From Silene latifolia (Eukaryota > Streptophyta > Magnoliopsida > Caryophyllales > Caryophyllaceae): a stretch of 64,000 nt of DNA. The stretch's first letter is position 1; the number at the start of each line of letters is the position of its first letter. Positions 10,813-22,601 of the stretch are shown one piece after another. Below the pieces are notes generated by a model. That model was not told where the DNA came from. It ran no database searches and worked only from the letters and a program-made list of their open reading frames with translations. The stretch covers positions 21,562,469-21,626,468 of the forward strand of contig NC_133538.1 of assembly GCF_048544455.1 (NCBI RefSeq). Direction: 5' to 3'. The translations under genes were made by a program, and so were the position numbers.

Positions 10813-12308
10813 TACAAAAAGGGGATGCTAGAGGAGACTTGACAATGGAGCCAGATCTTTATGATGATATTTGCCAGAAGCATACTCTTGATCCTAGGAT
10901 TCAGGAGTGGAGTGATAGAGTGGAGAAAGGGACAATGTCTCAGTTCTCTATTCATATAAATGGGAGTGTTCAGTTTGATGGGAGATGGTGTGTGCCAAGC
11001 GATGAGGAGTTGAAAAAGGTGATCATGACAGAGGCTCATTACACACCGTATTCAGTACATCCAGGTGGTGACAAGCTGTATAGAGATTTGAAGAAGACTT
11101 TCTGGTGGCCTGGGATGAAAATAGAACCAGCTGAGTTCGTGGCTCGATGTTTGACATGTCAGAGTGTTAAGGGAGAGCAGCGACGACCACAAGGTAAGAT
11201 TCAATCTCTTGAGGTACCTGAGTAGAATTGGGAGTCTATCTCTATGAACTTTATAGTGGGTTTATCGAGGAGCCAGCAGGGTAATAACATGATATGGGTG
11301 ATAGTGGATCTTCTGACTAAGTCTGTTCACTTTATTCCAATGAAAGATACATGGAGTAAGGTTCAGATGGCTAATGGGTACAGGAAACATGTGGTGAGGT
11401 TACATGGAGTTCCTAAGGACATTGTGTCAGATCGAGATGCGAGGTTTATTTCTCGGTTTTGGCAAAAGTTGCAGGAGATGATGAGAAGTACCTTGAAGAT
11501 GAGTACTGCTTTTCATCCTGCAACAGATGGACATACATAGAGAACTATCAAGACTTTGGAGGATATTATGCGAGCTTGTGTGATGAAGTTTGGTGGTAGC
11601 TGGGAAGATAGGTTGGATTTGATCGAGTTTTCTTACAACAACAGCTACCATACGAGTATTGAGATGGCACCGTTTGAGGCTTTGTATGTGAGGAGGTGTA
11701 GGAGTACGATTTGCTCGGATGATAGAGTTGAGGCAGTGGTTTTAGGACCACAAATGGTACAAGAGATGATAGAACAGGTTAAGGTGATTACACAAAAGAT
11801 GAAAGCGGCCCAGGATCGATAAAAGAGTTATGCAGACTTACATCGCCGTGAAATAGAGTTTTAGGTTGGGGATAAGATTCTTCTGAAAGTATCTCCTATG
11901 CGTAGGGTTACGAGGTTTGGAAAGAAAGGGAAGCTGAGCCAGAAGTTCATAGGACCATATGAGATTTTGGATTGTGTGGGAGAGGTTGCTTATCGGTTAA
12001 CGTTATCACTAGCTTTGGATCGGGTGCATAATGTGTTTCATGTGTCTCAGTTACGGAAGTATGTGAGTGATCCTTCCCAAGTGCGAGAGGTGGAGAACAT
12101 TGCGTTGGATGAATCCTTGTCTTATCTTGAGGTGTCAAAACAGATTCTTGATCGCAAGGTTCGGAAAACTAGGTCCGGGGAAACGGTGTTGCTTAAGGTC
12201 CTATGGTCTAATCATGAGGTTGAGGAAGCTACTTGGGAGGCGGAAAAGGCTATGAGGGAGCGGTATCCGCCACTTTTTGATCAGGTATGTGTGGTTACGG
12301 GGACGTAA
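10809..12308 (+). pseudogene. int: G1 integrase with chromodomain, broken
   Basis: It includes the end of the zinc-binding part (WWPGMK, CLTCQ), the catalytic core (around MIWVIVDLLTKSVHF; SDRDARFIS; then a stop where Gln/Thr-Glu is expected near 11538), SYNNSYHTSIEMAPFEALY, then KFIGPYEILD. The C-terminal chromodomain at about 12115-12280 (SYLEVSKQILDRKV, VLWSNHEVEEATWE) marks it as a chromovirus; in this group the chromodomain directs insertion into heterochromatin. Stops lie at about 11223, 11538, 11820 and 11862. Confidence 0.9.
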
Positions 12309-12490
12309 CCATGTTTCTTTTAGGGGGATAGAAGATGATCGCATATGGTTTTGGTATGGTTTTATGCTAGTTTTTGTACAGTTAGTGGTTGTTTTGAGTC
12401 GGTATGAGTTGTGGTTGGGGTTTTGTTTTCGGTTTTTGTTGCGTTGTTGTGTCGTGGTTGAGTTAGTATGTTTGTTTTTGAGTATGAGTT
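12309..12490 (+). other. G1 3' UTR
   Basis: G- and T-rich non-coding stretch between the chromodomain and the polypurine tract. No gene is seen. Confidence 0.6.
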
Positions 12491-12530
12491 TGAACTTCGG
12501 GGACGAAGTTCATTTTTAAGGGTGGAAGCC
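12491..12530 (+). promoter_or_regulatory. G1 hairpin plus polypurine tract
   Basis: A 9-bp perfect stem (TGAACTTCG at 12491-12499 with its complement at 12504-12512) encloses a GGGA loop. After a short T run comes the purine tract AAGGGTGGAAG (12518-12528), two bases before the 3' LTR. The tract primes plus-strand DNA synthesis in LTR elements. Confidence 0.8.
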
Positions 12531-13924
12531 TGTAATACTACGGTTTTCTGTACTGTTGGGTACTCTATCGAGTAAAGGCTTATTCTGTCGAGTAAGTGAG
12601 TTTTGGTTTAGAAACAGTGTACTGTCTGATGGGCACTCGATCGAGTAGGGGTCACTCGATCAAGTAGGGGGTACTCGATCGAGTAAGTGACTTACTCGAT
12701 CGAGTAAGTCGGTTTTACGGGTTATTTCGCCGGGCTTTGATAGCAATGTGAGGAGGTTATATAAAGTTATTTTATCAATTACTTTTTACTTTTCACTGTT
12801 TTCTAAACTATTTACACAAGAGAAAAACTACGTAACTTCCCTTCCTACCATTGCTATCAAATCATAAGGGCTAGAGTCATCGGATCGTTGTGTTCTTTAC
12901 GCCGTTGAGACCGTCGCATCCTGGGTAAGATTTTAGTATGATTTTTATGCTGTTTTATTGTTTTTGGTTGAAATCCTAATTTGGTATTTTGGTGAATTTT
13001 GGAAGTATGGTGATTGTTAGATAATAATTATATGATTGTGTGATTATAGGAGGTGGTTTCGTAGAGGAGCATTTTTGAATTGCTAATTGTGACGATCTTG
13101 GTGATTTGCCTTTTCAGTTAGGGTTTCCCTACTCGGTTATTGATTATATTGTATTTGATAGTTTATTGGTGATAGTTGTGATGTTTTTGATCTTTATCAT
13201 ATTGGTATTTTAATTGGTAATTGTCGTTGTATAGTTGGATGGATGTGTTTGTCTGTAGTTCGCGAGGCGCGTCCTGGGCTGAGTAGAGTCACTTGTGGGA
13301 GTGGCTTCACGCCCTTGATTCGCCCCTTGTGGTTCCCGTCACAAGGGGGATGTGCACATTAAGAAACTTGGTATTTCACTCGGAGTTGATGAGCGGGGAT
13401 TTGGTGGGAACGGCTGCGATCCCCCATTGGCGGTGTGGAATATTTGTTGCGATGGATATTCTGGCAGGGCTACACACTTTAGTGTGTAGTCAGGTGTGTG
13501 GAGATGTGACGGAGTTGGATGATCGTATGTATTGTTATCTTGCTTATGTTGAATTGTGTAATCAGTAACTGACCCCGTTAGTTGTTTTAAAAATTGTGGT
13601 GATCCATTTGGGAATGGTGAGAAGTTATTGAGCAGATATGAGATGGATTGCGCGAGGGATAGCTGGGATGGAGTCATTACGTGTCATTAGAGTCTTCCGA
13701 TGTGTCTTGAACTTATATTTCTTTTCAGTTGGTTTGATATTTTGGAACATATGTATTTTACGTTACAGTTTTGGGATTTTGATTATGTAATCACTTAAAC
13801 TCATTTATTTAAGTATGTTATTTTATGGTCAATTTGAAATACATAGCCTCGGGTAACCGAGATTGTAGCACTTCCATACATAAGGTGGTCTTGGTAAGAC
13901 ACCTTGGTGTATAGGGGTGTTACA
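12531..13924 (+). repeat. G1 3' LTR
   Basis: 1394 bp, from TGTAATACTACGG to GGGTGTTACA, followed by CAAAT. Palindrome sites start at 12636, 12655, 12674 and 12695. It gives the uninterrupted version of the CACTA insertion site near 13421. Confidence 0.95.
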
Positions 13925-13929
13925 CAAAT

Positions 13930-15201
13930 GGACTTCTTCACCCACCTAGAACTCAATATCTCTGCAATGCAAATCCACATAACTCTTTTGCCAATCGTGG
14001 GTCGCGCCTTCATATTCTGTCGAATCAAATGTACTTGCTTAATCATATCTTGCATCATTTGTGGTCCTAAAACCACAGCCTTAGCGCTATCATCCCAACA
14101 CACTGGACCCCTACACTTCCTCTCATACAGTGCCTCAAATGGTGCCATCTCAATACTCGTGTGATAGTTGTTATTATATGAAAACTCAATCAATTCAAGT
14201 CGATCTTTCCAACTTCCACCAAACTCCATCACACAAGCTCGCAACATATCTTCTAAGGTCATGATGGTCCTCTCAGTTTGACCATCTGTCGCTGGATGGA
14301 ATGTCGTGCTCCTCTTTAATGTAGTCCCCATCAGATCCTGCAACTCTTGCCCAAACCGCGATATAAACGTCGCATCTCTATCTGACACAATTTCTTTTTG
14401 TACCCCATGTAGTATTACCACATGCTTCCTGTATCCATTAGCCAGCTGAATCTTACTCCAAGTATCTTTCATTATAATAAAATGAGCTTACTTTGTCAGA
14501 CGATCGACAATCACCCATATCATATTATTACCCTGCTGAGTTCTTTGTAATCCCATAATAAAGTCCATAGAAATCGACTCCAATTTCCACTCAGGTACCT
14601 CAAGTGACTGAATCTTGCCTTGCGGTCTTCGCTGCTCCACTTTGACTTTCTGGAAAGTCAAACACCTAGCCACGAACTCCGCCACCTCTTTTTTCATTCC
14701 GGGCCACCAAAACGTCTTCTTTAAGTCCTTATAGAGCTTGTCATCTCCCAGATGCTCTGAATAAGGAGTGCAATGAGCCTCCGTCATAATCAGTTTCTTC
14801 AACTCGGCATCATTAGGCACACACCACCTCCCATTGAATCGGAAACTCCCATCTGAATGGACCGAAAATATTGGAATCAAGCACCTGTTTCCTCTTGATG
14901 TCATCATAAAGTTCGGCTCGATAGTCAAATCACCAATGTTATCTCCCTTGTGAATCACGTGGATCCCCATCTTAGTCATTTCATCTTTCAATTTCATCAA
15001 TAACATGGCAATGCATAACGAATGCATACTTTTCCTACTCAAGGCATCTGCAACTACATTAGCCTTTTCCTTATGGTAAATAATCTCCATGGCATAGTCA
15101 CCAATCAGCTTCATCCATCTCCACTGACGCATATTCATTTCCTTTTGAGTGTAGATGTACTTCAAACTCTTATGATCTTAAAACACTTTAAAGGCCGCCT
15201 C
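13930..15201 (-). pseudogene. int: G2: minus-strand chromovirus RNase H end and integrase, cut at both ends
   Basis: Reading from 15201 down: RNase H end ([29 protein letters not shown]), integrase zinc region ([17 protein letters not shown], with F in place of the first Cys of the CxxC pair), and core ([22 protein letters not shown], a stop, then SDRDATFISRFG, TDGQTERTIMTLED). The sequence closely resembles G1. It is cut at 13929 by G1 (its tail is at 1230-1487) and at 15201 by a copia LTR. Confidence 0.9.
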
Positions 15202-15267
15202 TGTTGGAGTGAGTGTCCTCCACAATAATGCGTTTACATAATAAATCTCGTACAAGGAATATCTGGG

Positions 15268-15321
<54 letters not shown>

Positions 15322-16592
15322 TATAATTGTCAGCTGGTCAACGTTAATCGGTAATAATTGGTTGACTAGAGTTTGACATTACTGTCGTGTGACGGCGGTG
15401 ATCTGTTGATCCCTTTAGGTCACACCTATAGGATGATGTCCAAATGGATAGACTAATTATTTATATAAGATGTAGTATAATTAGTTTCTTGTATACATTG
15501 ACTTTTATTAAGTCAAGTGAATTTATTGTTTGATGACGAGTTACGAACTCGGGACAATGAAATTTATTATTCAGCTATATGATAATTTATTAATAAATAG
15601 ACGGAATTTAGTAATTAATAGTTAATTAACTAAAATATTACGTTATGTGTGTATATTGTGAGGCAGAAGTAATTAGTTAATAATATTTACAAGAGGTTGT
15701 AAAATTAACTAATTAATTATTATAAGACACATTTTATATTGATAAAATGATAAAATATCACTTAATAGTTAAGTGTACATTAATATTTAATTAGCATTAT
15801 TTAAGTGTTAAATAATTAATTAAATTAATATTTAATTATATGAGATAATTAAATATAAGTCTTATAAGCATGTGTGGGACAAATGTCGGAAATCGGAATG
15901 AACCAAAATTTACATGTGGGTGGACACTTGTATGAGACATGTGTTGTAACATGTGGCACATCCACTAAGAAATAAGTTCATTTATTTACATTTCATTTGC
16001 CTATATAAATACCCCACATTTACACACATAAAGGGGATAATTTTTAGAAAAAAATAAAGACCCATAAAACTATGAGAAGAGAAACACATTTACACACATA
16101 CATTGCGTATTTTACAACGGAAGCTGAGTACATTGTAATATTTGATGTTACAAAAGGAAGTAGCTTGGATTTGGGACTAAAAGTAGTTCTTGTAGCCACA
16201 TATCCTATCCTAATATACTGTGACGACAGTGGGAGCTATTTTGTGGCTTAGGTGCCCTAGTCTAGAGTTAAGTCTAGATATGTACTTAATTGTGTTACAT
16301 CACTTACATGTAATATGAGTCATGTGGAACAAAGGGAAATAGCAATTTGTTGGTTTAATCAGATGAAGTGTCATTGATTTTAAACCAGGGCTGGTTGAAG
16401 GCTAAACATGATAGTCATGTCGTTTCAATGTGGTTGAAACATGGTAATTGAATTGCTGTAGATTATATGATATGTAATAATCCGATAGTGTATCAATTTT
16501 TACATATATGAAAATCGCATTTATTGTTTGAGTTTTCTAAACTCTTATATATGCAGTACTGTAGATACCCAGTATCTGCCGAGTCTCCAACA
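15202..16592 (+). repeat. Solo-type copia LTR related to C2
   Basis: It begins TGTTGGAG and ends CTCCAACA, an 8-bp perfect terminal inversion. Its start (TGTTGGAGTGAGTGTCCTC) and an inner block (aattggttgactagagtttgacattac) match the C2 LTR (31815 and 41556). No primer site or copia coding follows, and flanking pentamers differ (GCCTC, AACAC), so it may be a solo LTR at a rearranged site. G2 stops at its left edge and the Tat element starts at its right. Confidence 0.75.
15270..15325. repeat. (TA)n microsatellite
   Basis: An almost pure TA run of about 55 bp inside the copia LTR. Confidence 0.95.
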
Positions 16593-17075
16593 AACACCCG
16601 ATGATTATCGGACTACAATATGCTTAGGAATCGTAGCGTTTAATCGACAATTTTGTATAACTCTACGTCGGAAAACTCAAAACGATTTCAAAAACAAAAC
16701 TTTTCAAAACTTTTCAAAAGTACCTGGAGTGTTTAATGCACGATGACGGGGTCGCAATGACACTAACTAGAGTCAAAACCGACACCGGACCAAAAACCGA
16801 CTCAAAAATTCAAATCCCGACTCCAACAACGAGTCAAACCGAGTCAAACACACAAAATAAAAAAACAAACTTCTCAAAACTTCCATGTTAAGTATTCCCG
16901 GAATACTTGAATGGTCATGTACAAATCATGTCATCCAAAACATAGGATAGAACAAATCATGATTTCAATTGTGTGATAGTGACAAGACAGCTCGAAGACC
17001 CGTGAAATAGCTCGCGCTCCTTCGAGTAGCCCATGCGGCCACGTCGCTCAAAACGCACACAACCACCCATTTTCC

Positions 17076-17088
17076 TATAAATACCCCT
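17076..17088 (+). promoter_or_regulatory. Putative TATA box of T1 LTR
   Basis: CCTATAAATACCC is followed by C/T-rich leader-like sequence. Inferred from sequence only. Confidence 0.4.
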
Positions 17089-19115
17089 CACATGCCACCA
17101 TTTGAAGGTACACGAGTGTCCGCCCCCTCATCTCTCCCTTAAAATTCTCGACTCGACTTATTAAGTCACAAACCGACACGTATTTTCGACCTACCGATCG
17201 AAAATACAAGCCATACACATTGTTTGTACCGTCATCGTGCATTAAATCACTTGACTGGCCATCTCGACCAACTACACCATCACTAAACTTAAACAAAACA
17301 CTCTTTACATTGCTAAAATGGTTTTCAACCGAGTTTTCCGACCTAACAAGTTGTTACACTTTCGTCGATTTCTCATCTCAAGCCTAACATGTACGTATGA
17401 GGGTGTAAAAATCCTTTTCTTCCATGTTTTTCATCTGTTTTATGACTATAACATGTTAAAACATGCATAACATGGTTCAAACATAGGTTAGATGAGCCAA
17501 AACCGGATTTTGGCCGAAGACAAGGGCTACTTGCATAGCAGAGAGGCTCGCGCCTCAATGCCCTCTCAGGCCTTAATCCAGCCGTGTTTGCTCTCATATT
17601 TCCTCTTTATTTCATTTCCTATTTGCAATCGGTTTTTACCATTTCATATATTTCAAATCATTTTCATGATAAACGTTTAACCATAAAACATTTTCACCCT
17701 TGGTTCCTCATACCATGACGGTTTAGTCCGTGTTTCGGTGATAATATTTGGTTAATTACATTTTAAAGGGCATTTTAAAACCTTTTATTTCATTTCTTTA
17801 CATTTCAAAACAATCATATTAGTCATAAACACAAAGTCATCCTTGGTTCCACATACCATGTCGGTTTAAACTTGAGTACGATGATAAAACTTGACTAATT
17901 ACAAACAAATGAACTTAATACAATTACTTCATAATCATTTTTCAAAACTATTCATGTCAAGCTTGCAAAACTGAACCCGGCATCGAATATTGTCAATACA
18001 GTGACGATTATTCAAGTCTCATTCCTCATATCGACACCAAAGCGGTCTAAACGACCTTTTCAAACCAAGACGGGATCAAACAACCTCTTTCCAGACCATT
18101 TTACATACATTTTAACAGTCAGAAGACGTCCCTTGGACTGTCTGCTGACTCGCGCCGAAACAAGCCAACCATTTTTAAGTTTTCAAACCAGGACAGGCCT
18201 TCTTGCTTCGCCTGACGGCTTGCGCCTCAATAGACTGCCTGATGCAGACCCTGTTTCCTTTCCGACTCTCGTGTAGGACAATCCCGACTTCGGTTAGCCC
18301 GAATACAGGACGGATCAGATGACAAATATGCCTCTTTTACATTGTATTTGCAAAATGCCTTTCTAAGACAAACGGATCATGTTATGCACCATAAACCTAA
18401 CTCGGTAAATGGATGTTTAATTTTCGACTTGCATGCAAATTAACACTAAATCCAACTTGACATCAATTACTTGATATTTGGATAAACAACCGACATAGAA
18501 AGCTCACACGTTAGGTTAAAACTTGTGGATGCGCATTCATGCATTTACCCGTTTTATTAACTTTTGCATTTAACCAACCAAGATCGATTAGTAGAGGCCG
18601 CTACCGCGGGCGGGATCGGGTGTCCGAATAAAGTGCTTCCCAATATTTTACCTCTTACTCAGAAACTTTGGATAGTGGACAACCTTATCCAGGGCGTACG
18701 AGAGTCATTCTAGTCATCCTTGTCCGGGCCCACAACCTAACCTTTTTCGACCAATTGGCTAGTCTCGTCGGCGTGAGTTTTCTCATCCCCGCGTTTTGAA
18801 TTCCGATTGAGTCAAGCATACCGTTGACGTTACATAATTCTTTTTCGTCAAAGAACTTTCATTTCCTTCGAGCACGAGGCTAGGGCACCCTCCCTACACA
18901 TTTTGTTTGGATTGGTATCCCTCTCGAAAATCAGGGTTTGATCGGGTGTGTAACCCACCCTTTTAAGCCAAAACCCGTGTCACCATTATGCATAATATAA
19001 TGAAACTCCGAGTGCTTATATGTTATGTGATCATAAGTCCTTCCGTGTCATTTCAAACTTTCAAAAACCACTTTTGACGAACCTCGATCTTTCGCCGACC
19101 GTTGCATTTCAAAAA

Positions 19116-19341
19116 CACGCCTTTTTAGGCCGTCATAATGAAGATTTTCAAACTCGGTTTTTTACAACCATTTCAAAAGAAAACACGCCTTCCTAGGCCG
19201 TCGTAATGACGAATTTCAAACCCGGTTTTCTACAACCATTTCAAAAGCACGCCTTTTTAAGCCGTCGTAATGACGATTTTGAAACCTGGTTTTCACAACC
19301 GTTTCAAAAACACCTTTTTAGGACGTTGTAATCGCCGCGTC
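19116..19341. repeat. 63-68 bp tandem repeat, about 3.5 copies
   Basis: Units start CACGCCTTTTTAGGCCGTC or close variants at 19116, 19184, 19248 and 19311 (last partial). Each goes on to TAATGA, 'ttcaaactcggtttt' and 'acaaccatttcaaaag'. Such arrays are common in the non-coding parts of Tat elements. Confidence 0.9.
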
Positions 19342-19918
19342 AAGACACGAATTTTAACACGTCTCGCGCCGACACGATGGCTATTTCAAAACCTTTCAAA
19401 ACTCAATTTTCAAAACATACAATTTTGAATTTCAAAAACCGTCTCTGGGAACAGCACATTGTTTTCTGAGCCGCCACAACTCAAACTCAAACCGTCTTTT
19501 GAAAACAAACTTAAGACAACTTTGCAACTAACTGACTTTCGAAGATCCCTATTCTTCGGAAGCCGTCCGTAAAACGACAAACGAATCTTTTTTAAAATCT
19601 TTATTTTTGAAAATTTCAGTCCACCATTCCAATTCCGCCTTGTGTCTATTGAGTCGAAGCAAGCGTACTTATGGGTCTTTATTTATGAGTCGTCTCACCT
19701 CGAGATTCGTTCAACGGCGTCACGCCACTACGTTGAACGCAAGTCAAAATCCGGTCAACATCGTCACATTATAAATCGAATCAGCACCGAGGCACCACAC
19801 ACGGTTGCCCTTGTCTTGTTGAGTCTATTTTGTCTTTCCATCTCTTGTGTTGTCTGTGTTTAGTCATTAAACCGTGTCGAATTGGGGTGTAACGTGAGCC
19901 ATTTTCTGCCTCAGAGCC

Positions 19919-20722
19919 ATGGCCTCATCTTCATCTTCGTCCAACAACAACGATGACAACAGAGATCTCATGACTGCTAAGCTAGCCAGCCTACTCACCG
20001 ATCTTAAGGTTACCCTGGACCGTGTCGAGACCAGTATCGACACCCTGGAAAATAAGGAAATTGGAGAACACAACACTCCGCCTTTGACTGAAACCGAGAA
20101 GAGGCTCAAGCTCTTGGAAGAACAACTCCTAGCCCGTGGTAACAACATCCACCTTGAGAACAATCGAAGATTCGAACTCGTTGGGGATCAACTACCCGAC
20201 ACCATTACCTTGACTGATGTACCCAAGTTTAAGGGAGTGGAGGACTCGCTCAATCACATTCGAGCCTTCAAGGATTACATGCCTATCAAGGGGGTCAAGC
20301 AGGAACTTTTCACCCGGATCTTTCCATCATCCCTTGAACCAATTCCCCGCCAATGGTACTATTCCTTCGACCCCAAGAGCATTACCACTTGGGACGAATT
20401 CGCCATTGAATTTGCTAAACAATATGCCGAAAACGTCGAAATCCAAGCCAACACCCACATTCTTGAGGTCCTGACTCAGAATGATAAGGAAGGGTTAACA
20501 GAATTCCTAACCCGTTGGAGGAGGGTAAGCACTCAATTGGTCAGTAAGCCGAGTGAATCAACTCTGGTGGAAAAGTTTGTCAACAACCTCCGCCCAGTTT
20601 ATGCCAACGTACTGAGATATCAAAACATCAAAACGTTCCAGGACTTACAAATCCTCGGAACCCGCATTAAAGGCGACCTCTGCAAGGGTGTCCTAGCCAA
20701 AACCACCGGTAGAGGCTATTAG
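19919..20722 (+). CDS. gag: T1 gag, N-terminal part
   Basis: A 267-residue open frame starts MASSSSSSNNN at a well-placed ATG. Residues 20-90 are Leu/Glu-rich and probably coiled coil. Residues 95-250 resemble the capsid-type gag domain (FPSSLEPIPRQWYYSFDP, SITTWDEFAIEFAKQY, EGLTEFLTRWRRVS, LVEKFVNNLRP). The stop after GRGY replaces a sense codon, since gag-like sequence continues in frame. Its role would be particle assembly. Confidence 0.85.
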   Translation: MASSSSSSNNNDDNRDLMTAKLASLLTDLKVTLDRVETSIDTLENKEIGEHNTPPLTETEKRLKLLEEQLLARGNNIHLENNRRFELVGDQLPDTITLTDVPKFKGVEDSLNHIRAFKDYMPIKGVKQELFTRIFPSSLEPIPRQWYYSFDPKSITTWDEFAIEFAKQYAENVEIQANTHILEVLTQNDKEGLTEFLTRWRRVSTQLVSKPSESTLVEKFVNNLRPVYANVLRYQNIKTFQDLQILGTRIKGDLCKGVLAKTTGRGY

Positions 20723-22354
20723 GGATCTACATCAACTGGATCTCGGCACTATGGTCAGACAAACAAGATCGATGAGGTTAACCTCCTCGAACCAACCACA
20801 GAGAAAACTGAACATCCTCAAAGGGTATTCACAAACTTGGGAACAACCTATGCCAGTGCCCTAAAAAGATTCATGGACCAAGGGAAACTACAGCCGATTG
20901 GGCCCACCTCTGACCCGTCAGAGGTTAAGAAAACCCGTTTCAGGAATCCCAATGCCTATTGCCAATACCACTAGGGTAAAGTTCATGACATAGAGGCCTG
21001 CTTTAAACTAAAGCACGCCATTCAAGATATGATTGAGAAGGGGGAACTACCTTTACCTCCACCCACCAAACCAAACAACAAAACCAACCCCTTGGGAATC
21101 CATGCCATCTCTGACGACGAGCCAACCTTGGATTGCTCACACCTCATCCTAGCTGTTGATGACGAGGTAAATGCCTTGGATAAGGATACCCCAGACGGAA
21201 TGTTCGTATTCAGCGCTGCAACTATGCTCACCATGTTCCAACAAGTTGAAGAAGCCATAGCCAGTCTCTCAGAAAGGATTACCCGACTTGAGGACACCTA
21301 CCACCGGTTGATTTTCAACCCACCAACACCAACACCACGCACGAGGGAGGGTCCTCCAAGCACCCAGAACCACCCTCACCAGAAAGGATTGCTCCCTCGA
21401 CCATTTTGGCATGTACCCCACAATAATCAACCCCACAAAAACTACCCCCACAAGAACTTCCCCTACAAAAACTATCCGCCGAGGAATACCCCTCCAAGGT
21501 ACCCTCGCGACCCCGAAATCAACGGTATCTGGAGAGACGACACGAAGGATGTCTACATGGTTTCGGGAAAGGACAAACAAGCAAAAGAGATCGGTCATCT
21601 CACCCAGTCCGGACGCCCCTACCAAAACTCGAACAATACAACAGTCGTTCCAACAATGAATGACCAAGTTGTCCCGGACGTGGACACTCATCCCAAAGTT
21701 CCCAAAAACTCGATCCTTAAACAACTACAAACGGCGAAGGCCAAAATTTCAATTTGGCAACTGATTGCTATATCATTCGAACGTCGGCAAGCTTCGCTAC
21801 AAGCCTTGGGAAAGTTAATAGTTCCCTCTACCTCCTCTCTAGAAGAAGTGGTAGCACATATGACAAGGGATGTCCCCGACCTAAGCAACCCGGTCATCTT
21901 CTTTGACGAAGATATCCCTCCATTCGGAGCCAACCATAACCTGGCTCTGTACATCACGGTACAATGCCTCAAAAAGAATGTGCCTATGGTTCTAGTGGAT
22001 GACGGATCCACGGTTAATTTCATTCCCCTAAAGACGGCTCACAAATTAGGTATCAAAGAAGATGATTTGGTCCCAACTAACCAAGGAGTACGCGCCTATG
22101 ACGACACTCGTCGTAAGGTTGCGTGGCTTATCACCTTGACCATTGCAACTGGACCCTTGGAAAGACAAGCCATTTTTCAGATGGTTTACGTCGAAGCCTC
22201 TTTTAACATGCTTCTAGGACGCCCCTGGATTCACGCCGTCAAGGCCGTCACCTCAAACCTTCATCAGAAAATCAGGGTCCCTTTCAACGGGAAAACAATC
22301 ACAATTCCCGCATCCCCGATTAAGGCTATCATGAAGAAGGGAATAGCCTCTTAA
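20723..22354 (+). pseudogene. pro: T1 gag C-terminus and protease
   Basis: Coding continues past the stop at 20720: RFRNPNAYCQYH, a stop at 20972, then KVHDIEACFKLKHAI, which has the spacing of the Tat-type gag zinc region. From 21029 an open frame of 441 residues runs through a Pro-rich linker to the aspartic protease: VPMVLVDDGSTVNFIPL, with DDGS in place of the usual D-S/T-G, and NMLLGRPWIHAVKAV. The final stop at 22352 is followed by a broken stretch to 22601. Confidence 0.8.
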
Positions 22355-22601
22355 GTCATCGAAGATGACGACAACGAAATTTGGGGATTCCAAGTTGTGA
22401 ATGCCCTAACCGATGAATCAGCATCCTTTGATTGTGACCCGTTCTCGAACCTCATAGTCAACCATATTTTGACTCGCCAGGGTTATTTCCCTGGCCTACC
22501 TCTCAATCTACTGAAGAGCACCTTGCCTCCTATGAAACAGGCCAAGGTCCCTAACATCCCCTTCGGCTAGGCAATGAGCCAACCGATGAAGACACCAAGA
22601 G

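Larger units (their letters stand above)
1493..13924 (+). mobile_element. G1: Ty3/gypsy chromovirus (Tekay/Del-like), complete but broken
   Basis: LTRs start TGTAATACTACGG and end GGGGTGTTACA; the element is flanked by CAAAT at 1488-1492 and 13925-13929. After removing the CACTA insertion and one ACT, the 5' LTR is 1394 bp, the same as the 3' LTR (12531-13924). PBS complementary to initiator Met tRNA, gag, protease, RT, RNase H, integrase and a C-terminal chromodomain follow in the usual order for plant chromoviruses. It inserted into an older minus-strand relative (G2). Coding regions carry many stops and frameshifts and RT has an active-site change, so it cannot move by itself. Confidence 0.95.
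16593..19918 (+). repeat. T1 LTR and leader, no genes
   Basis: About 3.3 kb of non-coding sequence, rich in 'ttcaaaac' words. A TATA-like CCTATAAATACCC lies at 17076-17088. A block near 18590-18620 (ggccgctaccgcgggcgggatcgggtgtc) and one near 18950-18985 look like conserved LTR or leader words of this lineage. I cannot place the LTR end or the primer site with confidence. A tandem repeat is at 19116-19341. Confidence 0.55.
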
